Assembly: GCF_000218685.1 (NCBI RefSeq)
Contig: NW_006763305.1
Span: 597,298-661,297, forward strand
DNA from: Serpula lacrymans var. lacrymans S7.9
Lineage: Eukaryota; Basidiomycota; Agaricomycetes; Boletales; Serpulaceae
DNA length: 64,000 bases
Direction of reading: 5' to 3'
In this document: piece after piece, positions 22,101-33,018 of the stretch
Position numbering within the stretch: the stretch's first letter is position 1
Layout: every line of letters begins with the position of its first letter
The notes under the pieces: model-generated
Told to the model about the DNA's origin: nothing
Database searches by the model: none
The model's input: the letters and a program-made list of their open reading frames with translations, nothing else
Made by a program: the position numbers and the translations under genes

Positions 22101-23504
22101 CTTGTATCTTGTCCAAGTCCGTCGCAGAAAGAAGTTCGTTTAGTGGGAAATCTTTCATGAGCTGGTTATACTTGTGTACTAGGTCCGTCGACGTCTTGAG
22201 TCCGGTGTCTGCGATGAAACTGACAGTCGCGAGGAATCGCTTCGCGTTTCTCAGACAGTCCATTACCATGTTCACCTCGTCACTTCTCAGCTGCGCCTCA
22301 ATACCCTCCAATGCTCTCTCAAGACTTAGCCAGAAGTTGATCTCTTGAGAGGCCGTACCGGACGAGACATCTCGAGTGAGCTTTGTCACTGCCTGAATGG
22401 ACTTTATCCACGAATTCACGTGGCCATGGAGAGTGTTGAGGAATGTACTGTCATTTAGCAGCTTGGCTGGGATGTGGGAGATATTTGGCCGGGTACCAGA
22501 CGATTGAGCCTGGCAAACGCGTTGAGACGATTTCACGCGTAATACCAAAGATGCTTACCTGTTCGACGGCTCGCTGAATGACGGGGTGGATAATCAGGTG
22601 CGTTTCGGGTATCTCAACGTTCTGCTGCAAGTGAAGTAATGATAACTCAAGTTCCGCAAACTTTTTTTTAGTCATCGGTATCCCTATACCCAGGGCAATA
22701 AACAAACACCGGAACTTGAGAAAATGGAACTTAACATACCCATCTTGGTATCACCGTCCTTACCGCTCCCGCGGGCACCGACGAATGCGTCAAACCATGG
22801 TTTCACACCACAGCTGACCACGGCATGCAAACTCTCATATGGCGTCTCATCGCCGCCAAAAAGGTTCAATATATGCAACTGAGTCGCGAGTGGGCTGAGC
22901 GGATCGAGTGTGGGTCCGCGTTTGATGAGTGCGAGGGAGGTGACGTGCGATTGGGAATAACTCAAGTGAGGTGTAAGCTGAAAAGAAAATGAGGGTGGGG
23001 CGTCCTCTGCTGACCGTCAGATCATGTATTCGTAAATTAGCAATATATTGGCTCACCCTCGCCTTCGTCTTTGACCTTTACTACATATATTACACCACCG
23101 CCTTCTGCGGCAAAGCGAGAGACGCGTTCGTCGAATTCATCGTCAAAGAGGGATTCCAGCTCAACCGGAGAAGCGCCTAGGACTGGAGGGAGCAAAGACA
23201 GGAGGTAGGAGCGAAAGAGAGAGGTATCGAAAGGTGAAGCATCTACAGGACTGTCGTGGGGCAAGACGCCATTTGAGTTCGTCAAGGGCGTCGAAGGACC
23301 TTCGGGCGTGGACATGGCGGACGTGACTGAGGGTGAATGTGAAGAATTATCGACCAAAGCAAGCGACGTTGTTGACGAATTTGCAGATTTTCCGGTGATC
23401 CTGAAGCCTTTCCAAAGACCACCCGCAACTCCAGCGAATCGTCGAGGGAGAGTCTTCCGGTGGCTGCTGAAATAATACTGAAAAGAACCGTCGTCAGAAC
23501 CCAT
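19200..23504 (-). CDS. dhc1: Cytoplasmic dynein heavy chain, N-terminal tail only (split-gene type)
   Basis: Starts at 23504 ([20 protein letters not shown]). Coding blocks on the minus strand lie at roughly 23504-23065, 22965-22700, 22690-22560, 22545-21600, 21560-21380, 21320-20630, 20570-20050, 19980-19650 and 19620-19200; small introns separate them. Tail-domain (DHC N1) sequence is recognisable from [14 protein letters not shown] through [18 protein letters not shown] to [20 protein letters not shown] and ATFDTSE-like [13 protein letters not shown]. The last conserved residues, [13 protein letters not shown], correspond to about residue 1190 of animal dynein-1. The frame then stops after eight non-conserved residues, with no linker, AAA or microtubule-binding domain, and MET2 lies immediately beyond. 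In Agaricomycetes the heavy chain is known to be made from two genes, dhc1 (dimerisation tail) and dhc2 (motor), so this is probably a complete dhc1. Confidence 0.82.
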
Positions 23505-24050
23505 TTTGTTTGATTTTTTTTAGCGAGAAATGCAGCACGGCAAGAAGGAAGAATATACCTTGTCCTGTTCTTCTGGCCACGCTCCGTATGAACGAGGCTT
23601 CCGCGCGTTGTGTTCGTTCAGCTGCTGCTGGTCGTCGCTTTGCGTGGCGACCCTTGCCTGTTCCAGTATTTCGCTCTTTCAGTCTCCGCTTCAATCCAAG
23701 CCCGCCCTTACCTTCAGCAACGCCATCGACGCTCCTCCCGCGACGAGCACGACGACGACGCGACATGCACGGGCCCGCCGTCTCCCAGCAAGTGCAGCCA
23801 TCCAATGTAACACGTATTCAGGTTTGGGCGAATTTACATAACACCATACACTCAGTGCATCTCAGCTTGTATCGTGACGTGTATTCAATCCCCGGCATGT
23901 TGACCACCGGAACGATAATAGCATTCACATTCGCACAGAGGTGCGACTTTTAGCGTTTGAACGTAAATATCACAACGAGGACATATAATCAAGGTTATCA
24001 ATTCAATTCATTTAACAATGCGTCGTTTTGCACTTGCTACATCTGAATAT
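23505..24050. promoter_or_regulatory. Upstream region of the dynein tail gene
   Basis: GC-rich around 23590-23780 with overlapping ORFs on both strands (for example 23510-23953 plus, rich in Arg, Ser and Pro). None shows a domain and they contradict one another, so I call no gene. Confidence 0.35.
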
Positions 24051-24719
24051 TCACGACGGAGAATACAGAGGAGGCGGACCACTAACGACATCTCCCTCTA
24101 CACTCCTCTCAGACATCAGTCTTCCGTCCGGACCATCCTCCTCCCCAGGTGAAGTAGGACGGGATCGTAGTCGCTGTGCACACATATATGCCGGTGGTGG
24201 TGTCGGTGGCGATATCGGAGGCGGCTGAGGAACCCACTCGGGTTCTGGCGATGACCTTGCTGATCCATTTGGCGCCAGCAATACCCCTCGAGGCCTTCGA
24301 AAAGGCATCGAGTGGTCGCAGCCATAGCACCTACAACCTTTCATCGCGCAACAGTATATGCAGAAAATGACGAAGACGACAAACAGTACTCCTGTAATCA
24401 ATGTCAGTTGTATTTTCCTTAATTTCTATCTGATTCAGGCAGTGCACCTGCGACGCACCAAATGCAATCCCGACTCTGTACTGCGTTGGCGTCAAACATT
24501 TGCTAGTGTGCCTGGATTACCGGTACCGGGCGTACAGGTATGCAATGGTCAGATATGGTTCGAGACCATCAAAGCAGAAGCGCGTACTTACGGAGTCTGT
24601 AGGCACGATGAAGCCTGTGTACCAGACACAAGAGACAAGACCACGAGTAATAGTAGGAGCCCATGGATAAGGACCTTGTTACCAACTTGGCTACTACGAT
24701 AGTCTTGGTAGTTAGACAT
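24051..24719 (-). CDS. Small single-pass membrane protein with proline-rich, PPxY-containing tail
   Basis: Model (minus): 24719-24592, 24511-24459, 24391-24051 (173 aa, frame closed). A hydrophobic signal (GLLLLLVVLSLVSGTQASS) is followed by a short ectodomain with two cysteines (CLQTPHTSKC) and a transmembrane helix made across exons 2 and 3 (VGIAFGVLFVVFVIFCIYCC). A Cys/Arg-rich juxtamembrane segment leads to a proline-rich cytosolic tail with PPPAYM and, at the very end, PPPLYSPS. PPxY is the ligand of WW domains such as those of Rsp5/Nedd4 ubiquitin ligases. No family is recognised. An alternative start upstream (MKLIRP, near 24790, spliced in frame) is possible. It lies next to a larger protein of the same design. 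Confidence 0.7.
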
Positions 24720-25189
24720 CTACCAGATCATTAAACGATAAGAAACCTTTTTGAGATGGGGAAGACTCACCGGTCTTATCAGCTTCATATTCCGTATGTG
24801 CAGTAGCAAATTTGGGCTATAGAACGTCGATGTAAGACTGCTTTTTCAAGTTCTCAACAACACGACTATCATACGTTGTCGTGGGATTATATGGGACGCA
24901 TGCAGGCAAACAGCATGCGCATAAGGTGCTTTTATCGTGTGCTTCTAGTGCTGTCTCGTTGAGACTCTGAATCGGAGCTACCGAGCGGTATGTTGTTCTT
25001 AACTAGAGGTACCCGACAGAATAGAAACCGGACTACTAAGATCAGACTAGCTGTGCGCTTTGGCCTCGGAATGGCAGTACGGTCATTCATAAGTAGTAAT
25101 TAATAGTCCGTTAGCCGCAATATTAGTACGGATAGCTATCATAGATGGTAGCGTACTGCCACTGAGTCGCTATGTTTACCTGCGATATG
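24720..25189. other. Spacer between the two PPxY membrane-protein genes
   Basis: About 470 bases, presumably the promoter of the smaller gene and the 3' end of the larger. I see nothing else in it. Confidence 0.35.
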
Positions 25190-26315
25190 CTATTCCTGTT
25201 CCTGTATCAATGTATATGCTGGTGGTGGATCGTTAATGATGTCGGAATCTGCGACGCTCCCCGTCATGGCGGGAAGCAGTGCTTCAGTTGGGAAGAGAAG
25301 TGGGGGATGTGTTTCAGAACTAGGCAACGAAGGCAGGAGATGTACTCCAGGACTAGGTGACAAATATGGGAGATGGGCTTCAGAAGGCGGTAAAAGTGGG
25401 AGATGTGCTTCAGTGGGCGGCAAGGATGGGAGGGAGCGATTGGGGGAGAGCGTCCCAGACACGGGGTTTGAAGTACGCTGTTCCATTGAAGGAGACATAG
25501 GAGGAGGCGCAGCGGCTAGAGACACCACCGACGGATCTTGCACAAAGGGTGTCCTACGTAAAGGCACCACAGCAGGGGATGGCATCGAAAACGTAGGAGT
25601 AGGAGTACGTATAGGCACAGCAGCAGGCGACGGCATCGAAAACGTAGGAGTAGGAGTACGTAGGGGCACAGCAGCAGGCGACGGCATCGAGAACGCAGGA
25701 GTCCTCGCAGTCAACGATTGCTGTGATTGCTGCTGTGATCCACCACCACTACCTCCACCACCTGATATCTGCCGTACAGTCTCGCTTGGCGCATCTTGAG
25801 AAACCTGGCGAAGATGTAGTGGGAGGAGATAGCGTGGGTTAGGAGGTGTATGGGTCCTTTGTATGGACCCCATTCTGTGTTGTACATTCCTAGGTTTTGA
25901 TTTGGCCATTGCGGCTTCAGCACGCCGGTGGTTCCTGATGCATCCCACCAAGACAGAGATAAAGATGAGGGACCCAAGAGTCGCGCCTGTACACCATATG
26001 AGATCAACTGTCTGCTCTATGCTGCGGAACCCGGAGAAGAAATGCGGACATACCTACGGCAATACCTATAGTTTGTACATTACTCTGTGCTTGGACCGCT
26101 GCACAATCGATACTTCTGAAAGGGGTCGAAACGTCAGATATGAATCAGAAATGAATCAGAGCGTCGTTAATGCACACGCACAGCGAGTCATCACAAGCAT
26201 TGACTCTAGCAGCGAGGGATAGAAGTAGAAGTGCGCCAAAGCCGACATTAACAGGACCGTATCGTATGATGCGGATTGCACCTTGGAGGTGCTGATATCG
26301 TACGCATCCGCTCAT
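25190..26315 (-). CDS. Single-pass membrane protein with long repetitive proline-rich tail ending in PPPAY
   Basis: Model (minus): 26315-26182, 26115-26054, 26007-25190 (337 aa, frame closed). An N-terminal hydrophobic stretch (VNVGFGALLLLSLAARVNA) acts as signal or anchor. A very short ectodomain with two cysteines (ACDDSLSIDCAAVQAQSN) and a membrane helix (CTGATLGSLIFISVLVGCI) follow, then basic RNHRRAEAAMAKSK. The cytosolic tail has poly-Gly/Gln, three copies of a 17-residue unit (TPTFSMPSPAAVPLR), a set of about 12-residue units of the SEAHLPLLPP type, and ends PPPAYTLIQEQE. It shares design with the neighbouring protein (signal, two-Cys ectodomain, helix, Pro-rich tail, terminal PPxY), though the sequences differ. 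Function unknown; binding of a WW-domain ubiquitin ligase is an inference from the motif. Confidence 0.72.
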
Positions 26316-26875
26316 GGGGTATTTGGAAGAGACACGAGGATCTCGTGCGCTAGAATGCGTCTGCAGGAACCGATTTAATGAGCGACTCGGAGGGAGTGAT
26401 GAGTGCTAGAGTTAAGGTTTACCAGATTTAATACCTTCGCAGCTTGATTTCCTACTGCCCTCGACGCTCTCATATTACGATGCATTTATGGGGATGACAA
26501 GAATGCAAACTATAATGGGAGACAGTACGAGTAAACGTTGGATCCCCCCAGCCAGTGGATAAGAGTGAGATCAATCCGCTATTCGCTGCTATATATGAGG
26601 CGCTCTTTATATGAATGCATATCTGTGCGTAGAAGCATTCTGATCACAACACTGACAGGTACATGAGGTGGGCTGTGCATTCTGTCCGACTTGAGGATTC
26701 GTTGCTGAAGAACTTCTATCAGAAGAACAATGAATAGGTTTCAGAAGGCGCTGGCTGTGAGTACCACTGCCTCTGGCCCGGTGACCCCGGACCGGCATTG
26801 GAAGGCCGCGATCAACTTACTGGGATGAGCCTTGTGGCACCATTGAGAGAAAGAACAGGCTGGTAACAAATTGCT
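26316..26875. other. Intergenic sequence up to the retrotransposon insertion
   Basis: No gene recognised. It ends in the left copy of the target-site duplication of the first copia element. Confidence 0.35.
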
Positions 26876-26880
26876 TTCTT

Positions 26881-27207
26881 TGTTGGAGATATGAGAGAAA
26901 CAAGCGTAGTACGAAGAAGGGAAGTGGCGCAAGCGCCGAACTAGGCAGGCCTAGTAGATGGAGTGGCCCGTGCGCCATCAGATAACATTTTTGATTTTGA
27001 TTCCGTTCTCCTTTATATACGCTGTCGTCGTTAGGCAGACACCTCAGACCTTCACTCGAAGTCTGAGGTGAGATTCCCCATTTAGTGTTAAATTACGAGT
27101 ACCTAGCTTACCTTTCGTTTTTCCAGCTGTTCATTGCTAGGTACATTATTCCAATATATTCAGACCTTCACTCGAAGTCTGAGCTGTTCATTGCTAGATA
27201 AACAATA
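26881..27207 (+). repeat. 5' LTR of copia element 1
   Basis: Begins TGTTGGAG and ends AACAATA. A TATATA box lies near 27015. It contains a duplicated hairpin: CAGAC...GTCTG at 27045-27065 and again at 27161-27181. The first is followed by GTGAGA and the second is preceded by TTCAG, which together would make a 96-nt intron (27068-27163). Confidence 0.95.
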
Positions 27208-27221
27208 GGTTATGAGTCCCA
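27208..27221 (+). other. Primer-binding site of copia element 1
   Basis: GGTTATGAGTCCC directly follows the LTR. It is complementary to the anticodon arm of initiator methionine tRNA (GGGCTCATAACC) except for one base, the half-tRNA priming known for copia elements. Confidence 0.8.
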
Positions 27222-29125
27222 GCAACGACGAATCAACTCACCTCGAGAAAGACACTATAGGTGTCCCGAAACTCGAACCCGATGGTTCGAACTGGTCCAT
27301 CTACCGGACGCGTCTCGAATGGGCTCTGTCAGGCAACAAATACGAAGCTATATAACAAAGCTCAATGTCTGGTCAAGTCCTTCCTTGAAGGCGGTGAATC
27401 AGAGTATGAGAATGAAGAGTATCGGTAAGAGCGCAAATCCAAACTAATATTGAACTAGAGAACAATACATCGAGTATATACTTCTCTATATAGTGAACGG
27501 CGATGGTCAGACCGAGAAAGGGAAATACTGAGAAAGTGGTCTGACCAGCTAACTAACCAATAAGAAAAAAGGGGGGAAGTGGTCAGATCTATCGTGTTTA
27601 CTAATCATATGAGAAAACGTATTGGTAAGGGATATGCGATTGGCTGTATCAGTAAGCCCATGAGAAGGCGCTGATTCACTACCTTCTTCGCTTATCAATA
27701 TTCCTCCGAAGTATTCCCAGACATAGCACTGGATCGTGGCTATGTCATCTGGATATCTTCTTGAGGGTCGACAACGAGTCTACCTCGTTGTAGGTACAAT
27801 AGAACGTGAGTGTGAAGAGAGAATAAGAAGAAAAATGATAAAAGTAATAAGACACCGGCTGTAATCTCTAGTCCAAGGGCAAGAGGAGTGATGGGGATCG
27901 AATCTGCTAACCACGACATGACGGGAATGCGATAAGAAAAATCGATTCCTCACAGGCTCTGGCCGACAGAGACTGTGTCGAACACCTCTTGGGAACCGCG
28001 CCCAAACCAACGCCTACACCACCTGCTGCTGCACAGAGCGCACAGGCCAGCTCCGGGACAACGGTTGCTCCCGTGTCGAGCAAGGCGGACCTAGATGCAT
28101 TGAACGCATGGTCAAAGAAAGAATACCGAGCGAGAAACATACTGGCACGTACCGTACCCGACTCTACCCTGCGAAAAATCCTCCACAAAGACACCGTAGC
28201 CGAGATGTGGAAGCTAATCTGTCAAGAAAATGAAAACAAGACAGAATTAGTACAATCAGAACTGCGAGACAGACTTGCCGCGTTACGCTGTCCAGACAAA
28301 GGAGACATGCGAGTCCACATCGATAAAATCCGCGAAATGTGGGAGCAACTGAGCTCCGCGGGGGTACAGCTCAGTGACAAAGAAAAATCCTCAAATGTCA
28401 TGAGAAGCCTACCTTCCAACTATGCAACTTTTGTCTCCCAACTATCCGCATCTGCCCACATGACCGGAAACACCATCGACCCCGAAACATTGATAGTATA
28501 CCTCTTGCAAGAATACGACCGTCTTACCATCTCAACCAAACGACCTGGCAAGAACGAGAATGCAGCCATGTCAGCGACTACAACGTCCAACAGAAGGAGT
28601 CGAGGCGGTAGAGGTCAAAGTCGAGGCCGAGGAGCGAGGAACGATCCCAAAGACAAGCCTTCTGACAATAGCGAGATCGAATGCTATAACTGTGGGGGAA
28701 AAGGCCACATCGGCCGAAATTGCCCTAGTGAAAGGCGCGACCGCAGAAACGAGCAAAAGAAGGACGCACCAGCTGAAGGAAAGGGCAATGCCCAAGAAAC
28801 TGATAACAAGGGCAAGAAGCCCGAACAAGCGAATATTGCGATGGTCGAACGCGAGGAAGAGGGCATATGGAGCGCCATAGCGCTCCCCCCACCTAATGAA
28901 TCACAAGAGTTAGCATTCTATGCCAAAAATGGAATACTCACCAATGGCGTTGAAACCGTCGAGTTGTACGACTCGGGGGCTACCGCCCATTTCACTCCCT
29001 ACCGTCATCTTTTGAAGTCCTTTCAGACGATACCCGCCCAACCTATTAGCGCTGCAAATCAAAATTCATTTGCTGCAGTTGGGCGAGGTGAGCTTACCAT
29101 CTACGTGCCGAACGGCGTCGAATGA
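27212..29125 (+). pseudogene. gag and start of pol (protease), copia element 1, interrupted
   Basis: Opens MSPSNDESTHLEKD with VPKLEPDGSNWSIYRTRLEW, the usual N-terminus of copia gag, then stops at 27353-27355. Gag resumes at about 27960 (DCVEHLLGTAPKPTP) and continues through a UBN2-type region to a CCHC zinc knuckle (CYNCGGKGHIGRNC, 28683-28724) and the aspartic protease motif LYDSGATAHF. A TGA at 29123-29125 ends the frame inside protease. The 27356-27950 block between the gag halves is non-coding and looks inserted. Confidence 0.88.
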
Positions 29126-32100
29126 CCTACTCGAATCACCCTGAAGGATGTCCTTTACACACCAGACATCGCCCATACGCTGGTCTCAATTGGCCGAATC
29201 GATAAAGCCGGGTATAAGACCACCTTCAACCATGGGGAATGTGTAATCACAAACCCCAGTGGCAAGGTGATCGGTCGAATACCAAACATCGGCGGTGTGT
29301 ATCCTTCTCGTCCTTTTGGACAAATCAGCCCGAGTGCGAATGCAGCGATAGAAAGACTCACCATCATGGACCTCCACAAACGTATGGGACACATAGCACC
29401 AGCTGCGGCCAAACGCATGGTCGATAACGGGCTAGTCCAAGGTATCAAGCTGATACCTGGTGATGAAAACGCTTTCTGTGAGTCATGTGTGCACGCAAAA
29501 ACAACGCGAGAAGCCGTACCTAAGATCAAAACTGGCGAGCGTGCGATGGCCTACGGCGATGAGATACACACGGACCTTTGGGGCCCAGCACCTGTAGAAA
29601 CGCTTGGAGGAAAACGTTACTACGTCGCTTTCACAGACGATAAGACGCGGGAAACTCACCTGTTCCTAATACGCGACAAAAGTGACACTTTCTCGCAATT
29701 CCGCACGTACGAGGCATGGCTGCAAAATCATATGAGCGCCGCCATCAAGGTTCTACACAGCGATCGAGGTGGCGAGTTCTTGAGCGGAGAATTTGACAAA
29801 TACCTGCAAAAGATGGGAATAGTCAGAAAACTGACCGTCCATGATACCCCCGAGCAGAACGGGGTGGCAGAACGAGTGAACCGCACTCTCATGGAGAAAG
29901 TGCGCGCCATGTTACATGCAAGCAGCCTACCCAAATATCTGTGGGGAGAGGCAGTCAGACACGCTGTCTGGCTTAAGAATTGGACCTCAACAAAGGCACT
30001 TACCGGCATGACACCGCATGAGGCCGCCCATGGCGTAAAACCAGACCTTTCCACCCTAAAAGAATGGGGCAGCCAAGTCTGGGTGCATCACAATGATGGA
30101 ACGAAGCTCAATGCCCGCGCGCGTGCAGGCCGATGGATGGGTTTTGACAGCGAAAGCAAAGGGCACAGGATTTACTGGCCAGAACGTTGATCTGTGACAG
30201 TTGAGCGTTCTGTCATCTTTAATGACTCGAAACTCACCCCAACGTCTAATGATGTGACCCCTCTTGAGCTTGAGGGGGAGAATAATGCCTATGATCAAGT
30301 CCAAAAAGAGAGTCAGATCATCGAGATAAACACCAATAACGCACCTCAGGATCCACCTAATCCCCAAGCACCCATCGATCCACCTGATCCACAAAACGAT
30401 CAACCTCCTGCTCAACCTCCTGTTCCACCCCCAGTGGCCCCTCGTCGAAGCACCCGTCTTCGTCAGCCAACCCAATACGTCCGCGACCTCCTACAAGGAA
30501 AAGGGTCAATATCAGGAAATGATAAAGAACCCACCTTGCCCAGAGGCATCCAACTGAACCTTAACGACCCCGAGGGAACAGATGAAGAAGAGAGGGATGA
30601 CGAGGCTTTAAGAGACCTGGCCCAAAATGTGGCCATGGTGGCGCGTATGGCTGACCTTGATGGTGTCGAGCCCAGAACCGTCGAAGAAGCGAAAAATTGT
30701 CCTGATTGGAACAAATGGGAATCAGCCATCAAGGAAGAGCTAGAAAGGCTAGACAAAGCCGGAACATGGACGTACGTAGAAAAGCCACAAGGCGCCAATG
30801 TGGTTGGCTGCCGCTGGGTCTTCAAAGTCAAGAAGACTGCTTCAGGCGACGTCGACAAGTACAAAGCCAGGCTAGTAGCCCAAGGCTTCAGCCAAGTTGA
30901 AGGAATCGACTATTTCGACATGTTCGCCCCTGTAGCCAAAATGGCATCTCTAAGAATCATACTAGCGACAACCGCTAGAAACGATTGGGAAGCTCACCAA
31001 ATGGACGTCAAGAGCGCCTATCTAAACGGCAAACTTGACGATGACGAAGTCATTTTCATGCGACAGCCACCAGGCTACCATGCCCGCGGTCGTGAATCTA
31101 TGGTACTACGTCTGAACAAGACACTATACGTCCTTAAGCAAGCTGGACGTAGGTGGTACCAAACGCTATGCGACGGACTTAAAAAGATAGGTTTAGTTCG
31201 GTGCGAAACAGACCATGCTGTTTTCTACAAACACCAAAGAGAAGGACTCACTATCATCGCTGTCCACGTCGACGACATGACCCTAATCACACCGTCTGCG
31301 ACTGAGATGAAACGCTTAAAGATCGACCTAGGCAAGTTGTTTGAGGTGAGCGATCTGGGCGAGCTCCATTGGATGCTAGGCATCGAAATCAAGAGAGACA
31401 GGATTGCCCGCACCTTGTACATGTCCCAACGCAGTTACATCGATATGGTGGTCAGACACTTCAACCTAGAAGACGCAAAACCATTAGTGATTCCGATGGT
31501 TGCGAGCACGTACCTGAGCAAGGATCAAAGTCCTAAATCGCCCGAGGACTATGCAGAAATGCGAGACGTCCCATACCGAGAAGCGGTGGGATCACTGATG
31601 TACGCAGCAATCGGAACTCGCCCCGATATCGCACATGCCATCGCAATCCTATCGCGCTTCGTCGAAAACCCGGGTCCGGCCCATTGGGAGGCAGCAAAGA
31701 GGGTAATTCGATACCTAAAAGGAACCAGAGAGTTATGGTTAACATACGGTCCGGATGAACAACCACTCACCGGATATACCGACGCGGATGGGAGCATGAA
31801 CGATAACAGGCGAGCCATATCTGGCTACGCCATGATGGTTGATGGAGGCGCTGTATCGTGGTATTCTAAGCAACAAGAAATCGTCGCGTTGTCGACGACA
31901 GAAGCCGAGTATGTGGCTGTGACACATGCGACCAAGGAACTGTTATGGGCAAGGATGTTTATAAATGAGTTATTCGACCAAAATCTACCACCGACTAACC
32001 TTCTATGCGACAATCAATCCGCGATAGCTCTTTCTAAAGACGGTCAATACCACGCGCGCACAAAACATATCGATATTCGATACCATTTCATTCAACATGC

Positions 32101-32230
32101 TATAGAAGATGGAAAGATCGAGATCACCTATTGCCCAACCAAAGATATGACAGCGGACGTACTCACGAAAGCTCTGCCCTCAGCTAAGGTCAAGCACTTC
32201 GCAAGTGCCCTCGGACTCCGTACAGCTTGA
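29126..32230 (+). pseudogene. pol of copia element 1: integrase, reverse transcriptase, RNase H
   Basis: Same frame as gag. The integrase zinc region (H...H...C..C, ending CESCVHAK) and the DDE core (HTDLWGP, SDRGGEF, EQNGVAERVNRTL) run to a TGA at 30188-30190. Beyond it, 30194-32230 is open and encodes reverse transcriptase (NVVGCRWVFKVKK, QMDVKSAYLNG, active site HVDDM where most have YVDD) and RNase H (DADGSMNDNRRAISGYA, LSTTEAEYVAVTHATKE, HTKHIDIRYHF-like). It ends in LGLRTA just before the polypurine tract. Confidence 0.92.
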
Positions 32231-32237
32231 GGGGGAG
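32228..32237 (+). other. Polypurine tract of copia element 1
   Basis: TTGAGGGGGAG lies directly against the 3' LTR (TGTTGG), the priming site for plus-strand synthesis. Confidence 0.85.
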
Positions 32238-32564
32238 TGTTGGAGATATGAGAGAAACAAGCGTAGTACGAAGAAGGGAAGTGGCGCAAGCGCCGAACTA
32301 GGCAGGCCTAGTAGATGGAGTGGCCCGTGCGCCATCAGATAACATTTTTGATTTTGATTCCGTTCTCCTTTATATACGCTGTCGTCGTTAGGCAGACACC
32401 TCAGACCTTCACTTGAAGTCTGAGGTGAGATTCCCCATTTAGTGTTAAATTACGAGTACCTAGCTTACCTTTCGTTTTTCCAGCTGTTCATTGCTAGGTA
32501 CATTATTCCAATATATTCAGACCTTCACTCGAAGTCTGAGCTGTTCATTGCTAGATAAACAATA
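32238..32564 (+). repeat. 3' LTR of copia element 1
   Basis: 327 bp, one difference from the 5' LTR by visual comparison. Followed by the target duplication TTCTT. Confidence 0.95.
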
Positions 32565-32569
32565 TTCTT

Positions 32570-32834
32570 CAACACACCTCCTCAATGAGTGACCAGAGAA
32601 AGACCTGAGCAATAAAATGAAAAACTGGATTTGTATAAGGGGTTTACGGGCAATAGGTTCAATTGGTCCAAGGAAAAAGTTGAATTACCCATCAGTCGTT
32701 GGACTTGAGACTGTTGGAACTTGACCAGTAGATACAAAGTATAGTTATTTAGCTGTAGAAAAATAAGCAAGGAATTGGAGGGTTAGGGCAGTGGAACAAA
32801 ACCAAGGTGATGACACACCTTTTAGAATTAGGGA
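32570..32834. other. Short spacer between transposon copies
   Basis: AT-rich, no ORF of note. It continues the target sequence of copia element 1. Confidence 0.35.
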
Positions 32835-33018
32835 TGTAACAACCAAGAGTTAGTTACTCTGGCGCACACAGAATACACTATAAAGAAGATGACGAGGGAG
32901 TGGTTACCCCTTGAGCTGCAGAGAGTTTGTTGGTATACAACAGGAGGACTCGCTGAGGAGTCTCCTGGATCTATTGGGGTATATATACTACTACAGGGTT
33001 ATTTGTACATGTGTACTA
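32835..33018 (+). repeat. 185-bp repeat, left copy (probable LTR fragment)
   Basis: Starts TGTAACAACCAAGAGTTAGT and ends TGTGTACTAT, where the LTR of copia element 2 begins. A near-identical copy in the same orientation is at 39704-39890. It contains inverted-repeat stems, for example CAGGAGGACTC paired with GAGGAGTCTCCTG. TGTAACA is a typical start for a fungal LTR. Confidence 0.8.

Larger units (their letters stand above)
26881..32564 (+). mobile_element. Ty1/copia LTR retrotransposon 1 (young, non-autonomous by nonsense codons)
   Basis: It has 327-bp LTRs at 26881-27207 and 32238-32564, flanked by the 5-bp duplication TTCTT (26876-26880 and 32565-32569). By eye the LTRs differ at one position (27056 C versus T in the 3' LTR, in a CpG), so the insertion is recent. 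Order gag, protease, integrase, reverse transcriptase, RNase H is that of Ty1/copia. All coding pieces lie in one frame but are interrupted by TAA at 27353 and TGA at 29123 and 30188, and gag carries a ~0.6 kb insertion. Confidence 0.96.

Noticed and set aside
25236..25799. Long Gly-rich plus-strand ORF
   Set aside because: It is the reverse complement of the repetitive proline-rich tail of the minus-strand membrane protein, whose splice model, signal and membrane helix are coherent.
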